From assembly GCF_030063335.1 (NCBI RefSeq), contig NZ_JASISW010000021.1, positions 1 to 64,000 of the forward strand: DNA of 64,000 nucleotides, read 5' to 3'. This stretch comes from Rhodococcus sp. G-MC3. GTDB taxonomy: Bacteria > Actinomycetota > Actinomycetes > Mycobacteriales > Mycobacteriaceae. Shown one piece after another: positions 1-11,420 of this stretch; position 1 is the stretch's first letter, and every line of letters begins with the position of its first letter. The notes under the pieces are model-generated. The model saw only the letters and a program-made list of their open reading frames with translations, searched no databases and was not told where the DNA came from. Position numbers and translations under genes: made by a program.

Positions 1-248
1 CTAATCAGTCAAATGACATCAAGTCCAAATCACTAGCAAAAAAACTCAACTAGCTATAAAACAAATATCAACCCACTTCAGACGGGAAGAATGAAGCAAG
101 AAGATGTCACACCCACACCCCGAAAGGTATGAGCACCAAAAACATTCGGCACTGACATTCATCGACACACTGTTGAGTTCTCAAAGAACACGCACACACC
201 ATCCACCACCAAGCACAAACACTTGACAGCATCCGGGGCAACCGTTCC
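1..248 (-). other. rrn leader: rRNA operon leader (5' part), 16S gene outside the window
   Basis: Read on the minus strand, this AT-richer stretch holds no credible ORF. It contains the sequence TTTGAGAACTC (within 171-190), which typically lies upstream of 16S rRNA genes in mycolic-acid actinobacteria, followed by about 170 nt of leader running to the window edge. The 16S gene should start just left of base 1. The murA neighbourhood supports this, since murA sits beside an rRNA operon in mycobacteria. The identity is inferred from motif and context, because no mature rRNA lies in the window. Confidence 0.75.
171..190 (-). promoter_or_regulatory. rRNA leader antitermination/processing box
   Basis: The minus strand reads TGTTCTTTGAGAACTCAACA, a conserved actinobacterial rRNA-leader element linked to antitermination and to RNase III processing of the pre-16S stem. 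It lies about 230 nt downstream of the predicted P1 promoter. Confidence 0.7.
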
Positions 249-277
249 AGCCTATCCCAGCTTGGTCTCGGACACAA
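249..277 (-). promoter_or_regulatory. rRNA operon promoter P3 (possible)
   Basis: On the minus strand TTGTGT (272-277) and TAGGCT (249-254) are spaced by 17 bp. It is weaker than P1 and P2 by hexamer match. Confidence 0.35.
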
Positions 278-303
278 GGCCCGACTCTTGGGGGACACAG
301 CAG

Positions 304-333
304 ATACTACCTTCGGTCAGATGCACCGTACAA
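304..333 (-). promoter_or_regulatory. rRNA operon promoter P2 (predicted)
   Basis: On the minus strand TTGTAC (328-333) and TAGTAT (304-309) are spaced by 18 bp, about 87 bp downstream of P1. Tandem promoters are normal for actinobacterial rRNA operons. Confidence 0.5.
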
Positions 334-390
334 CCTCGTGTCCAAGTCCGTGAAGACTTGGTCGGTGTCCGTCTCGCTCTGACTTGAAGA

Positions 391-419
391 AAGTTACGCG
401 AGCGGACGGCACTGCGCAA
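391..419 (-). promoter_or_regulatory. rRNA operon promoter P1 (predicted)
   Basis: On the minus strand a -35 TTGCGC (414-419) and a -10 TAACTT (391-396) are separated by exactly 17 bp. They lie upstream of the leader box and downstream of the end of the FMN-binding protein gene. Prediction from hexamers and position only. Confidence 0.55.
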
Positions 420-529
420 GTCGGCAGGTAAACCCGAACTTTCCGTGACATTTACGCAGGTGACGCCCCCGCTCAGTGCCGCCCACAGTGACCTCTCCGC
501 GAAATTTCCGACTGTGACGCCGGACATAC

Positions 530-1222
530 TTACGGGTTGTGCGCTCTCGCCACGGCCAGAACATGCTCAGGCACAGGTGTTCCCGGCTCCACATCACCGG
601 CGCGCACCAACTGCCCGGCACATTCGTGCAGGGGAACGACTCCCGCCCAGACTCCCCCGAGTTCGATATCCGTCGGGTCGTCGACGGGATCGCCACTTCT
701 TGCTTTGACAGATGCCTCGAACATCGGAAGCGCGAGTACTACCGTCGCCGCAAGTTCCTTGTTCGTGTGCGCACGAAGATGTGCGCTCCTTCCGTCGATG
801 ACCTGATCGACGATCGCCTCGAGCGCACGTGATCGCTCGGACTCGTCGGTGACCACACGTGGTCGACCCAGCACGACTGCACTCCGATAGTTCATCGAAT
901 GATGGAAGGCCGATCGGGCAAGAACCAAGCCGTCGAGCACCGTGACGGTCACGCATATTTCGGAGTTTGGGGCCTCGACGAGGCTGCGGGCGGCGACGGA
1001 ACCGTGCAAGTACAGAGTCCCTCCCTGGTCCGGTCCGTCGAAGTCGACGCCGAATGCGGTCGGCAACACTCGTACACTCCCGTCGACCATCACCCCCAAA
1101 TGGCAGATCCTGGCGGAGGAGAGCACCCCCGCCAGATCGCTCCGGTTGGTGCGGGCGCGGATCCGACCTCGCTTGATGGTGGAACGCGCGGTGGGCGACA
1201 GAGAAGTGTCGTCGATGCTCAT
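530..1222 (-). CDS. pyridoxamine 5'-phosphate oxidase-family FMN-binding protein
   Basis: A 230-aa protein of the split-barrel flavin-binding (PNPOx-like, NimA-related) family, probably a cytoplasmic oxidoreductase acting on a small substrate. Visible family features are the early RTNRSDLAGVL-type segment, the barrel strand running to HLGVMVDGSVRVLPTAFG, a TLYLHGSVAARSL strand and the HHSMNYRSAVVLG turn. The ATG at 1222 (MSIDDTS) is preferred to an in-frame TTG at 1270. It faces a MocR-type regulator across 81 bp, a common pairing in which the regulator controls the flavin protein or vitamin B6 genes. The exact substrate cannot be told. Confidence 0.8.
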   Translation of the reverse strand: MSIDDTSLSPTARSTIKRGRIRARTNRSDLAGVLSSARICHLGVMVDGSVRVLPTAFGVDFDGPDQGGTLYLHGSVAARSLVEAPNSEICVTVTVLDGLVLARSAFHHSMNYRSAVVLGRPRVVTDESERSRALEAIVDQVIDGRSAHLRAHTNKELAATVVLALPMFEASVKARSGDPVDDPTDIELGGVWAGVVPLHECAGQLVRAGDVEPGTPVPEHVLAVARAHNP

Positions 1223-1250
1223 CCACTGATGATTGCCGAAGATTGGCCTA

Positions 1251-1279
1251 TTGTCATGGTCCAAAGACAAGCAATTTAA
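1251..1279 (+). promoter_or_regulatory. promoter of the MocR gene (predicted)
   Basis: TTGTCA (1251-1256), a 17-bp spacer and ATTTAA (1274-1279) precede the GTG at 1304, which has a GGAG about 9 nt upstream. The 81-bp divergent region must also carry the promoter of the FMN-binding protein and any MocR operator; no clear dyad was seen. Confidence 0.35.
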
Positions 1280-1303
1280 CTAAGCCACTTTGCGGAGCAA
1301 GCC

Positions 1304-2701
1304 GTGCTGCCATTCTCGCTCACCATCACGCTCGATCGGACGAACATTCGTACGCTTTCGGTGCAGATCGCCGACCTCGTCCGCACCGGCATCGACAACG
1401 GTCAGATCGTTCCCGACACTCGATTACCCAGCAGCAGAGCGCTTTCCGCTGATATCGGTGTCGCTCGGGGAGTCGTGGAGGTCGCATACGAGCAGCTGAT
1501 CGCCGAAGGGTGGCTCGACGCGCGACGAGGATCGGGCACCTTCGTGCGACGCGTCCCCGCCGAGGTCCGGCCAACGGGATCGCGCGCCCAGACAACGTCT
1601 CCGGAACTCAACCTGGAACACCGGATCCGCCTCTCCACCGGCACCCCCTGGGTACCCACCAGAACGTCCGCCGCCTGGAAGCGTGCATGGAGGGAGGTCG
1701 GCACCGCGCAACTTCATCAGGCTTACCCGGACCCCCGTGGCGATCCCGAGCTCCGTGCAGCAATCGCAGCCTTGTTGAGTCGATCGCGGGGTCTGCACAC
1801 CAGCGCCGACTCGGTAGTCGTCACCACCGGCAGCATGCATGGAATGAGTTTGTCTCTCGCTGCGCTCGGCGACGACGATCACCATCCACCTCCGGTGCTC
1901 GCGCACGAAAATCCTGGCTACCGGGTAGCGACAACCACAGCGAGACGGTGGGGATGGTCCGTTCACGATGTCGCCGTCGATGCCGACGGAATGGTGACGG
2001 ACGATCTCGATCGCGCGCCGGCGGCGACTCGCGCCGTCTATGCCACCCCGTCACACCAATATCCGACGGGTGGTCTCCTCCCCGTCGGGCGACGTCGTGC
2101 GCTCGCCGACTTCGCTCGCACTCGCGACGTGATGATCATCGAGGACGACTATGATTCCGAATTCCGTTACGACGTAGCGCCTTTGCCGACCGTGGCGGAG
2201 TTGGCCCCCGACAGGACCATCTATCTCGGCACCGTCGCGAAGACCCTGGGCGCAGGCGTCAGACTCGGATGGCTCGTTGCACCGCCAGAATTCGTCGAGC
2301 AGATTGCCAGGGTTCGCGCCGACATCGGCGACTATCCGTCGATTCCGATCCAGCGTGCGATGGTGTCTCTTCTCCGCGACGGAGAATGGGACAAGACGGT
2401 TCGCGCGGCGCGCCGCCTCTACCGCGATCGCGACCGTCGGGTATCGACTGCCCTGGCGCCCTTCGGGGAACTACGCGGCGTAGGCGCCGGTATGTATACG
2501 ACGCTTCTGCTCGATTCGGCATGCGCAGATCGAGTGGCGGTCGCAGCCGCGGCCGCCGGAATCGACGTCGACACCATGGCCATATCGACTCGCACCGCAT
2601 CTCCGATAACAGGTCTCCTCGTCGGATACGGATCGGTTTCCGACGAGGAGTTGGCCCTCGGCCTCAATGTCCTGGTGGACGCTCTCGAAGTCGTCAGCTG
2701 A
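1304..2701 (+). CDS. MocR/PdxR-family regulator (GntR wHTH + aminotransferase-like domain)
   Basis: A 465-aa transcription factor. Residues 1-70 form a GntR winged helix ([25 protein letters not shown], then a [11 protein letters not shown] wing). The rest is a fold-type I aminotransferase-like domain that binds PLP and serves as effector sensor. The PLP-linking lysine is Lys313 in [10 protein letters not shown], and the EDDYDSEF motif is typical of MocR proteins. The start is a GTG with a GGAG ribosome site. Such proteins usually regulate vitamin B6 or amino-acid genes, often the divergently placed gene, here the FMN-binding protein at 530-1222. Its 3' end overlaps murA tail to tail by 8 bp. 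Confidence 0.9.
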   Translation: MLPFSLTITLDRTNIRTLSVQIADLVRTGIDNGQIVPDTRLPSSRALSADIGVARGVVEVAYEQLIAEGWLDARRGSGTFVRRVPAEVRPTGSRAQTTSPELNLEHRIRLSTGTPWVPTRTSAAWKRAWREVGTAQLHQAYPDPRGDPELRAAIAALLSRSRGLHTSADSVVVTTGSMHGMSLSLAALGDDDHHPPPVLAHENPGYRVATTTARRWGWSVHDVAVDADGMVTDDLDRAPAATRAVYATPSHQYPTGGLLPVGRRRALADFARTRDVMIIEDDYDSEFRYDVAPLPTVAELAPDRTIYLGTVAKTLGAGVRLGWLVAPPEFVEQIARVRADIGDYPSIPIQRAMVSLLRDGEWDKTVRAARRLYRDRDRRVSTALAPFGELRGVGAGMYTTLLLDSACADRVAVAAAAAGIDVDTMAISTRTASPITGLLVGYGSVSDEELALGLNVLVDALEVVS

Positions 2702-3947
2702 CGCGTTCGATGTTTCCGCCGAGGGCGGACAGATTCTCCACGAACTGCGGGTAGCCGCGATCGATGTGGTAGACGTCGTGCACCTCGGTGACTCCGTCGG
2801 CACACAGTCCTGCGAGCACCAGGCCAGCGCCGGCCCGAATGTCGGACGACCACACCGGCGCGCTCGACAGTTGCGGAACTCCGCGTACCACCGCGTGGTG
2901 ACCGTCCGTTCTCGCATCGGCGCCGAGACGGATCATCTCTTCGACGAACCGGAACCGTGCTTCGAAGACGTTCTCGGTGATCATCGACGTGCCGTTGGCA
3001 ACAGCCGCCAGGCCGATTGCCATGGGCTGCAGGTCGGTGGGGAACCCGGGGAACGGCAACGTCGCGAAGTTCACGGCAGTCGGACGTTCGTGCTGCACGA
3101 CACGGAAGCCGTCGGCCTCCGACGTCACCTCCGAACCAGCGGCGCGCAATTTGTCCAGCACCAAAGCAAGGTGCTTGGGATTGACCCCGCGTACGCGCAC
3201 ATCACCTCGGGTCATCGCCGCCGCGATTCCCCACGTCGCGGCGACGATTCGGTCACCGATCACCCGATGGGTCGTCGGTTTCAGCGAAGCAACGCCTTTG
3301 ATCGTCAACGTCGATGTGCCCGCACCGGTGACCTGAGCGCCCATGTTGTTCAACATGTTGCAGACGTCGACGATGTCGGGCTCTCGTGCAGCATTGTCGA
3401 TGACGGTCTCACCTGTGGCGAGCACCGCAGCCATCAGAATGTTCTCGGTAGCCCCCACTGACGGGAAAGCCAGCCGGATGTTGGCGCCGCGCAACTCTTC
3501 GGCTTCGGCAACGACACATCCATGCTGGATCTCACTGTGTGCGCCCAACAGGCGCAGACCCGACTGGTGCATATCGAGAGGCCGGGAGCCGATCGCATCC
3601 CCTCCTGGCAGCGCGACGACGGCCCGCTTACAGCGCGCGACCAACGGTCCCAGTACACAAACGGACGCCCTGAACTGCGTGACTGCAGGGAAGTCCGCGT
3701 GGTGCTTCGGTTCCGCTGGTGTCGTGATGTGTACGACCGAACCCTCGAGAACCACCTCGCACCCGAGCCCGCGGAGAACCTCCGCCATCAACGGGACGTC
3801 GAGGATGTCCGGGCAATTGGTGATCGTGCTCGTGCCCTCGGCCAACAAGGCCGCGGCCATCAATTTGAGGACGCTGTTCTTCGCACCGCCCACCGACACC
3901 TCGCCGACGAGTCGGTTTCCACCGGATACCAAAAAGCGTTCACTCAC
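2694..3947 (-). CDS. murA: UDP-N-acetylglucosamine 1-carboxyvinyltransferase
   Basis: A 417-aa MurA, the first committed step of peptidoglycan synthesis: enolpyruvyl transfer from PEP to UDP-GlcNAc in the cytoplasm. It begins at the GTG of [13 protein letters not shown], with the typical [13 protein letters not shown] motif at residues 20-33. The active-site loop reads [13 protein letters not shown], so the usual catalytic Cys is Asp117. This substitution is known from mycobacteria and chlamydiae and makes MurA insensitive to fosfomycin. A longer in-frame ORF reaches back to 4085, but it runs into the divergent adenosyltransferase gene and the extra residues do not look like MurA. Confidence 0.97.
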   Translation of the reverse strand: MSERFLVSGGNRLVGEVSVGGAKNSVLKLMAAALLAEGTSTITNCPDILDVPLMAEVLRGLGCEVVLEGSVVHITTPAEPKHHADFPAVTQFRASVCVLGPLVARCKRAVVALPGGDAIGSRPLDMHQSGLRLLGAHSEIQHGCVVAEAEELRGANIRLAFPSVGATENILMAAVLATGETVIDNAAREPDIVDVCNMLNNMGAQVTGAGTSTLTIKGVASLKPTTHRVIGDRIVAATWGIAAAMTRGDVRVRGVNPKHLALVLDKLRAAGSEVTSEADGFRVVQHERPTAVNFATLPFPGFPTDLQPMAIGLAAVANGTSMITENVFEARFRFVEEMIRLGADARTDGHHAVVRGVPQLSSAPVWSSDIRAGAGLVLAGLCADGVTEVHDVYHIDRGYPQFVENLSALGGNIERVS

Positions 3948-3991
3948 AGTTCGACAGCGTAACCACCCGAGTTGGGCGGTACCGTGGCGCC

Positions 3992-4576
3992 ATGGCTGTA
4001 CACCTGACTCGGATCTACACCCGCACCGGCGACGACGGGACCACTGGGTTGAGCGACTTCTCCCGTGTGACGAAGAACGACCCACGTCTGATCGCCTACG
4101 CAGACTGCGACGAGACCAATGCCAGTCTCGGAGTTGTTCTTGCCCTCGGCAATCCGGCGGAGAACGTGGTGGACATCATTCGAACCATCCAGTCCGACCT
4201 GTTCGATGCGGGCGCAGATCTGTCGACGCCTGTAATCGAGGATCCCAAGTACCCGCCGCTCCGCATCGATCAGTCCTACATCGACAGGCTCGAAGGCTGG
4301 TGCGACGAGTTCAACGAAAACCTCGAACCGCTGACATCGTTCATCTTGCCCGGAGGAACTGCCCTCGGGGCCCTCCTACACAACTCGAGGACGGTCGCGC
4401 GGCGCGCAGAACGAGCCGCGTGGGCTGCCGTCGACGAGAGTCCCGGCAATACAAGTGCACTTCCCGCCAAGTATCTGAACAGACTCTCCGACCTACTGTT
4501 CATCCTGAGTAGATCTGCCAACCCCGCGGGTGATGTGCAATGGGTTCCGGGAGCGTCGCGCGGGGCCGATACCTGA
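3992..4576 (+). CDS. PduO-type ATP:cob(I)alamin adenosyltransferase
   Basis: A 194-aa enzyme that makes adenosylcobalamin from cob(I)alamin and ATP. It has the N-terminal ATP-binding signature [11 protein letters not shown] and the conserved [11 protein letters not shown] helix; family length is about 190 aa. A -10-like TACCGT at 3980-3985 ends six bases before the ATG and there is no clear ribosome site, so the mRNA may be leaderless. It diverges from murA (44-bp gap) and converges with the DUF2550 gene. The same adenosyltransferase-murA neighbourhood exists in Mycobacterium tuberculosis (Rv1314c-Rv1315). Confidence 0.93.
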   Translation: MAVHLTRIYTRTGDDGTTGLSDFSRVTKNDPRLIAYADCDETNASLGVVLALGNPAENVVDIIRTIQSDLFDAGADLSTPVIEDPKYPPLRIDQSYIDRLEGWCDEFNENLEPLTSFILPGGTALGALLHNSRTVARRAERAAWAAVDESPGNTSALPAKYLNRLSDLLFILSRSANPAGDVQWVPGASRGADT

Positions 4577-4590
4577 GCCGCACCGACAAG

Positions 4591-5031
4591 TCAGGCTGCG
4601 GGCCGACCACGCCTCGATCGACCTGAGGGCCGAGATTCCAGCCACGACATGAATGCGGTCAATGCCCCACGGTCGAGCGCAATCTCGTAGGCATGACCAT
4701 TGTCGGTGAGCTCGAGGACCGCAATTTCGTCGGTCATGATGTCGAACTCGTTGCTGCGCGGTTTGCGCCGTTCCCCCACCTCGATGCCCTGACGGGTCAT
4801 CCGGTGATCCGGGCCGGGGCGCAGGCTCGACAGTTTGAAGAAAACCAAGGTGTTGTCGCCGTAGCGAATGACTCCGTGCCTCCAGCCGCTACCGCCGGCC
4901 GAGGGCGTCACACGCATGATCGCCGCAGTGCCGCCGCGGCGAAGAATGGTGAGGCGATACAAAAAAGCCACGACGAGGGCTGCGAGCAGCACAACCAGAA
5001 TGATCAGAACGATCATTCCGATGTGCATCAC
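4591..5031 (-). CDS. DUF2550 family membrane protein
   Basis: A 146-aa protein with one N-terminal membrane segment (about residues 4-26), then a basic cytoplasmic-type domain containing GGSGWRHGVIRYGDNTLVFFKL, characteristic of DUF2550. Its place directly downstream of atpC is conserved in mycolic-acid actinobacteria (Rv1312 in M. tuberculosis). The gap to atpC is 29 bp, so it is probably co-transcribed with the ATP synthase genes. The function is unknown. The start could also be the second Met, 3 nt later. Confidence 0.85.
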   Translation of the reverse strand: MMHIGMIVLIILVVLLAALVVAFLYRLTILRRGGTAAIMRVTPSAGGSGWRHGVIRYGDNTLVFFKLSSLRPGPDHRMTRQGIEVGERRKPRSNEFDIMTDEIAVLELTDNGHAYEIALDRGALTAFMSWLESRPSGRSRRGRPAA

Positions 5032-5060
5032 AGAACCTCGTCGTGGCTTTCTCGTAGAAC

Positions 5061-5444
5061 CTAGGCCCGCTCGGCGGCGCGGATTCGGCCCTTCGCGATT
5101 GCGAGAGCTTCCTTGTCGTCACCGCCGGCGTCCAGTACCGATCGTGCTGCATCGACGTCGATGTCCTGTGCGAAGTCCGCGGACTCCGCCAGGACGGTGA
5201 CGGTCTTGCCCGTAACCGACAGGAAGCCACCGTGGACAGCTGCCACGATCTTCTCTCCGTCGGTCGTCGTGATGGACACCGTCCCTGCCTCGACGAGCTG
5301 GCCCAGTACAGGCTCATGGCCGGCCATGATGCCGATCTCACCTTCGGTGGTCTGAGCGCTCACCAGGGTCGCGTTGCCGGACCACAGTTTCTGCTCGACC
5401 GCGACGAGTGAAACTTCCATGCCGTTCGTTTCCGCAGAAGTCAC
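5061..5444 (-). CDS. atpC: ATP synthase F1 subunit epsilon
   Basis: The 127-aa epsilon subunit of the central stalk, which couples rotation to catalysis and restrains ATP hydrolysis. The beta-sandwich domain is recognisable by [19 protein letters not shown] and [15 protein letters not shown], followed by a short C-terminal helical part. The GTG start lies 6 nt after the atpD stop; an ATG eight codons later ([10 protein letters not shown]) is an alternative. Last core gene of the atp operon. Confidence 0.96.
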   Translation of the reverse strand: MTSAETNGMEVSLVAVEQKLWSGNATLVSAQTTEGEIGIMAGHEPVLGQLVEAGTVSITTTDGEKIVAAVHGGFLSVTGKTVTVLAESADFAQDIDVDAARSVLDAGGDDKEALAIAKGRIRAAERA

Positions 5445-5450
5445 GTCGGG

Positions 5451-6902
<1,452 letters not shown>

Positions 6903-7877
6903 TTAGTCACTTCCTGCGCTGTCAGCCAACGCGTTTGCGCCACCAACGATTTCGCTGATTTCCTGGGTGATCTGGGCTTGCCGAGCCTGGTTCGCCTGAC
7001 GGCTCAGGGTCTCGACCAATTCGTTCGCGTTGTCCGTCGCGGCCTTCATAGCGGTACGACGGGCGGCCGACTCGGACGCTGCCGCATCGAGCAACGAGGA
7101 GTAGATCCTCGTGCTGATGTACTTCGGCAGCAGAGCCGACAGGAGGGTTCCGGCTTCGGGTTCGAAGTCGTACTGGGCCTGCACTTCGGAAGCAGAAGGA
7201 GAATCGGTGAGGGCATCTGCACCCATCTGAATCTCTTCGTCCGTGTAAGCGATCTCCAGCGGTGCCATCCGGCGTACCTCTGGCTTCTGCGTCAGCATCG
7301 ACACGAAACGTGTGTAGACGATGTGCAGCTCGTCGACCCCTTCGATGGTGCCTTCACCATTCGGAGCATCGACGTCGGAGCCGGACCCCGCCATGAAGAG
7401 CTCGACCAAGTGCCTACTGGCCTTGGCCGCATCGGCATAGCCCGGCTCCTGGGAGAAACCGGTCCATGCACCCTTCACGTCGCGCTCACGGAAGGTGTAG
7501 TAACCGAGCCCCTTCGCGCCGAGCACGTAGATGACCGGATCCTTGCCCTCTTTACGAAGAAGCTGAAACAGCTGCTCCGCCTCCTTGAGCACGTTGGAGT
7601 TGTAACCGCCGCACATACCGCGGTCGCTGGTGACAACCAGGACAGCGGCGCGCTTGGGCTCGTCCCGCTCGTTCAGCAGCGGGTGGTCCAGCGAGCCGGA
7701 CGCACTCGCCAACGCCGAGAGCACCTTGGTGATCTCTTCCGCGTACGGCTTCGAAGCGGCAACACGGGCCTGCGCTTTGGTGATTCGCGATGTAGCGATC
7801 AACTCTTGCGCTTTGGTGATCTTCTTCGTCGAGTTGACCGACTTGATCCGGGAACGCAGCTCGAGAATGCTTGCCAT
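6903..7877 (-). CDS. atpG: ATP synthase F1 subunit gamma
   Basis: The 324-aa rotor-shaft subunit. It begins with the coiled coil [20 protein letters not shown] and ends with the matching C-terminal helix containing [20 protein letters not shown]. It is longer than the roughly 290-aa E. coli protein because of a mid-protein insertion (about residues 165-180), as in other actinobacteria, where a gamma loop is thought to limit ATP hydrolysis. A GGGAG ribosome site precedes the ATG. Confidence 0.98.
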   Translation of the reverse strand: MASILELRSRIKSVNSTKKITKAQELIATSRITKAQARVAASKPYAEEITKVLSALASASGSLDHPLLNERDEPKRAAVLVVTSDRGMCGGYNSNVLKEAEQLFQLLRKEGKDPVIYVLGAKGLGYYTFRERDVKGAWTGFSQEPGYADAAKASRHLVELFMAGSGSDVDAPNGEGTIEGVDELHIVYTRFVSMLTQKPEVRRMAPLEIAYTDEEIQMGADALTDSPSASEVQAQYDFEPEAGTLLSALLPKYISTRIYSSLLDAAASESAARRTAMKAATDNANELVETLSRQANQARQAQITQEISEIVGGANALADSAGSD

Positions 7878-7931
7878 CTAGCTGTTCACGCTCCCTTCTC
7901 TACTCGTGAGAACACTGGTCATGTCGCTGAC

Positions 7932-9575
7932 CTACTTGCTGACTGTCTTGCGTGTGACGTTGACCTGCTCCTGGCTGACCTCGTCGGGGTTCAGCGTGTC
8001 CGCCTCTGCCTCGTTGACGACGCGGTTGCCCTCGGAGTCCAGGAAGCCTGCCTTGAACTTCTCGGTGGCCTCGGTCAGTGCCTTCTGAGCATCGTCGTCG
8101 AGAGCCTTGCCACCGGCAATGCTGTCGTAGACACCGCTGGCGTTGCGGTGCAGGTCTTCGAGCAATTCGCTCTCGAAGCGACGGACGTCCGCGACGGGAA
8201 CGGAGTCGTACGTGCCCTGGCCTGCAAGCCAGATCGAGATGATCTGATCTTCGACGGCAACCGGGGAGTACTGATCCTGCTTGAGGAGCTCGACCAGACG
8301 AGCGCCGCGCTCGAGCTGCGCCTTGGACGCAGCGTCGAGATCGGAGGCGAACGCAGAGAAGGCTTCGAGCTCACGGAACTGAGCAAGCTCGAGACGTAGC
8401 GAACCGGAGACCTTCTTCATGCCCTTGGTCTGCGCGGCGCCACCGACTCGAGAAACCGAGATACCGACGTTGATCGCGGGACGAACACCCTTGTTGAAGA
8501 GGTCCGATTCGAGGAAGACCTGACCATCGGTGATCGAGATGACGTTGGTCGGGATGTACGCCGAGACGTCGTTGGCCTTGGTCTCGATGATCGGCAGAGC
8601 CGTCAGCGATCCGCCACCGAGCGCGTCGGACAGCTTCGCCGAACGCTCCAGCAGACGGGAGTGCAAGTAGAAGACATCGCCGGGGTATGCCTCGCGGCCC
8701 GGCGGGCGACGCAGCAGCAGTGAGATGGCGCGGTACGCCTCGGCCTGCTTGGTCAGGTCGTCGAACACGATGAGGACATGCTTGCCCTGATACATCCAAT
8801 GCTGGCCGATGGCCGAGCCGGTGTACGGTGCGAGCCACTTGAAGCCGGCGGAATCGGATGCGGGAGCCGCGACGATGGTCGTGTACTCGAGTGCACCCTG
8901 CTCTTCGAGCGCAGCTTTGACGCCTGCGATCGTGGAGCCCTTCTGGCCGATGGCGACATAGATGCAGCGAACCTGCTTCTTCTCGTCGCCCGACTCCCAG
9001 TTGGCCTTCTGATTGAGGATGGCGTCGATGCAGACGGCGGTCTTGCCCGTCTTGCGGTCACCGATGATGAGCTGACGCTGTCCGCGACCGATCGGGGTCA
9101 TGGCGTCGATGGCCTTGATACCGGTCTGGAGAGGCTCTTCGACAGGCTGGCGCTCGAGCACCGAGGCTGCCTGCAGTTCGAGAGCCCGGTTCTCGCTGGA
9201 CTCGATGTCGCCGAGGCCGTCGATAGGCTGGCCGAGAGGGTTGACGACGCGACCGAGGTAGCCGTCGCCGACCGGTACCGACAGAACGTCGCCGGTACGC
9301 TTGACTTCCTGGCCCTCTTCGATGTGCTCGTAGTCACCGAGGATGACGGCACCGATTTCGGTGGCATCCAGGTTGAGCGCAACACCGAGAACGCCGCCGG
9401 GGAACTCCAGAAGCTCGTTGGACATCGCCGACGGAAGTCCGGACACGTGTGCGATTCCGTCGCTCGTGTCAGTAACCGTGCCGACCTCCTCGCGGGAGGA
9501 CTCCGGTGAGTAGCTCGCGGTGAAGTTCTCGATCGCGCTACGGATCTCGTCGGAGGAGATCGTCAGCTCCGCCAT
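7932..9575 (-). CDS. atpA: ATP synthase F1 subunit alpha
   Basis: The 547-aa non-catalytic alpha subunit. It carries the nucleotide-binding P-loop [13 protein letters not shown] and the [20 protein letters not shown] signature. The C-terminal tail (after about residue 510) is extended relative to E. coli, as in mycobacteria, where this extension suppresses ATPase activity. Gaps of 54 bp to atpG and 93 bp to atpH are the widest within the F1 part of the operon. Confidence 0.99.
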   Translation of the reverse strand: MAELTISSDEIRSAIENFTASYSPESSREEVGTVTDTSDGIAHVSGLPSAMSNELLEFPGGVLGVALNLDATEIGAVILGDYEHIEEGQEVKRTGDVLSVPVGDGYLGRVVNPLGQPIDGLGDIESSENRALELQAASVLERQPVEEPLQTGIKAIDAMTPIGRGQRQLIIGDRKTGKTAVCIDAILNQKANWESGDEKKQVRCIYVAIGQKGSTIAGVKAALEEQGALEYTTIVAAPASDSAGFKWLAPYTGSAIGQHWMYQGKHVLIVFDDLTKQAEAYRAISLLLRRPPGREAYPGDVFYLHSRLLERSAKLSDALGGGSLTALPIIETKANDVSAYIPTNVISITDGQVFLESDLFNKGVRPAINVGISVSRVGGAAQTKGMKKVSGSLRLELAQFRELEAFSAFASDLDAASKAQLERGARLVELLKQDQYSPVAVEDQIISIWLAGQGTYDSVPVADVRRFESELLEDLHRNASGVYDSIAGGKALDDDAQKALTEATEKFKAGFLDSEGNRVVNEAEADTLNPDEVSQEQVNVTRKTVSK

Positions 9576-9668
9576 ATTTTTTCCTGCTCTTCCTTCAGTG
9601 ATCGCGGTATCAAAGTGATTCGAAATGTCGAAACGCTTCTTTTGGTGACTGTGGCGTCCGTGCTCGGA

Positions 9669-10496
9669 CTACTTGAGTGTCTTTCGCAATGCAGCAAGGC
9701 GGCCCGCCCCACTACCGTCGATGACCTCGTCGCCTACCCGGACCACGAGTCCGCTGAGCAGTTCGGTATCGACCTCGATATGAACAGTGACGGGCTTGCC
9801 GTAGGTACGCGTCAGCGTGGCAGTCAGCTTCTCGAGCTGAGAGTCACTGAGCGGCGCCGCGCTGCGCACGTGCGCCACAACCCGGTCACGAACCTGAGCG
9901 GCCAGCCTTGCCAGCTCGTCCAGCGCGTCGGCGGGTGCCGACTTGCGGAGGCGACTGACCGATTGGACGGCCAACGCCTCGGTGACTGCGGTCACCTTGC
10001 CGTAGAGCAAGCGTCCGAGGAGCTCACGCTTACCTTGAACAGGCTTGCTGACATCGGACAAGGCCTGTTCGAGTTGCGGGTTACCTGCAACGATCCGGCC
10101 GAGACGGAACAGTTCGTCCTCGACGGTGTCCAGTTGATCCTGGTCGGCAGCGGCACGAAACAGAGCTTCGCGTCCCAGCTCGACCAGCGAGTTCAACAGG
10201 TCCGAAGTCTTGGACCAGCTTTCCGATACGGCCGACGTCAGGATCTTCGCGGTGATCTCGGAGATCTGACCTGCGAACAACTCCTGCGCGAGCGCACTGC
10301 GACGATCCGCGGACACCGACGAATCAGCCAGCGCGGTACGCAACGTGCGCTGCCCGTCGAGGGTCTCCACGACAGCGAAGAGCTCGGCACCGGTCTGCGC
10401 GGCCGCAGCAGTTGCCTGCCCCGCCGACGCAGACCCCAGTGCATCGTTCGCAACCGAACGCGTGCGGGCGAGAGCCTCACGAGAAGTTGCGTACAT
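9669..10496 (-). CDS. atpH: ATP synthase F1 subunit delta
   Basis: A 275-aa delta (OSCP-like) subunit of the peripheral stalk. The C-terminal part ([20 protein letters not shown], then the [14 protein letters not shown] strand) is the conserved stator-binding region. Here delta is an independent gene, as in Rhodococcus and Streptomyces, whereas mycobacteria have a b'-delta fusion. It starts 7 nt after the end of atpF, with GGAAAG as a likely ribosome site inside the end of atpF. Confidence 0.95.
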   Translation of the reverse strand: MYATSREALARTRSVANDALGSASAGQATAAAAQTGAELFAVVETLDGQRTLRTALADSSVSADRRSALAQELFAGQISEITAKILTSAVSESWSKTSDLLNSLVELGREALFRAAADQDQLDTVEDELFRLGRIVAGNPQLEQALSDVSKPVQGKRELLGRLLYGKVTAVTEALAVQSVSRLRKSAPADALDELARLAAQVRDRVVAHVRSAAPLSDSQLEKLTATLTRTYGKPVTVHIEVDTELLSGLVVRVGDEVIDGSGAGRLAALRKTLK

Positions 10497-10503
10497 GGTT
10501 ATC

Positions 10504-11067
10504 TCACTTTCCGGCTGCAGAGTCAGCGGTGACGGAGTCGAGTTCGCTCAGGAAACGATCGATGGATCCTGCTCGCTTCGCCTCGTCGGACAACTGCTCT
10601 CCGATGACCTTTTCGGCGAGTTCCACTGCCGTGCGTCCGAGATCTCCACGAAGTTCCGTGACGATCTGCTGACGCTGAGCAACGAGCTGGCTGTGGCCCG
10701 CGGCCACGATCCGGTCGCTCTCTTCCTGCGCCTTCGTCTTCATTTCGGCGAGGATTGCCTGGCCCTGAGTACGCGCTTCCTCACGGATCTGCGCGGCCTC
10801 GGAACGGGCGTCGGCCAGCTGCTTCTTGTACTGCTCGAGAGCAGCCTTCGCTTCTGCCTGCGCCTCTTCGGCCTTCTTGATGCCGCCTTCGATCAGCTCG
10901 CTACGTTGTGCCATGACTTCTTGGAACTTCGGAAGGATGTACTTCCAGAAGACGAAGCCGATGACAGCGATGCAGATCGCAGACCAAACAATGTCGTATG
11001 TCGCGGGGAGGAGAGGATTGATCTTCTCTTCCTCCTCCGCGGCCAAAATCGCGAGGTTGGTTGCCAT
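10504..11067 (-). CDS. atpF: ATP synthase F0 subunit b
   Basis: The 187-aa b subunit of the peripheral stalk: one N-terminal membrane helix (about residues 22-46, [20 protein letters not shown]) followed by a long charged coiled coil rich in Glu, Ala, Lys and Gln that reaches to delta. Six bases separate it from atpE. No second b' gene is visible, so the stator is likely a b2 dimer. Confidence 0.96.
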   Translation of the reverse strand: MATNLAILAAEEEEKINPLLPATYDIVWSAICIAVIGFVFWKYILPKFQEVMAQRSELIEGGIKKAEEAQAEAKAALEQYKKQLADARSEAAQIREEARTQGQAILAEMKTKAQEESDRIVAAGHSQLVAQRQQIVTELRGDLGRTAVELAEKVIGEQLSDEAKRAGSIDRFLSELDSVTADSAAGK

Positions 11068-11073
11068 GTCGGA

Positions 11074-11409
<336 letters not shown>

Positions 11410-11420
11410 TCAGTGCTTTT

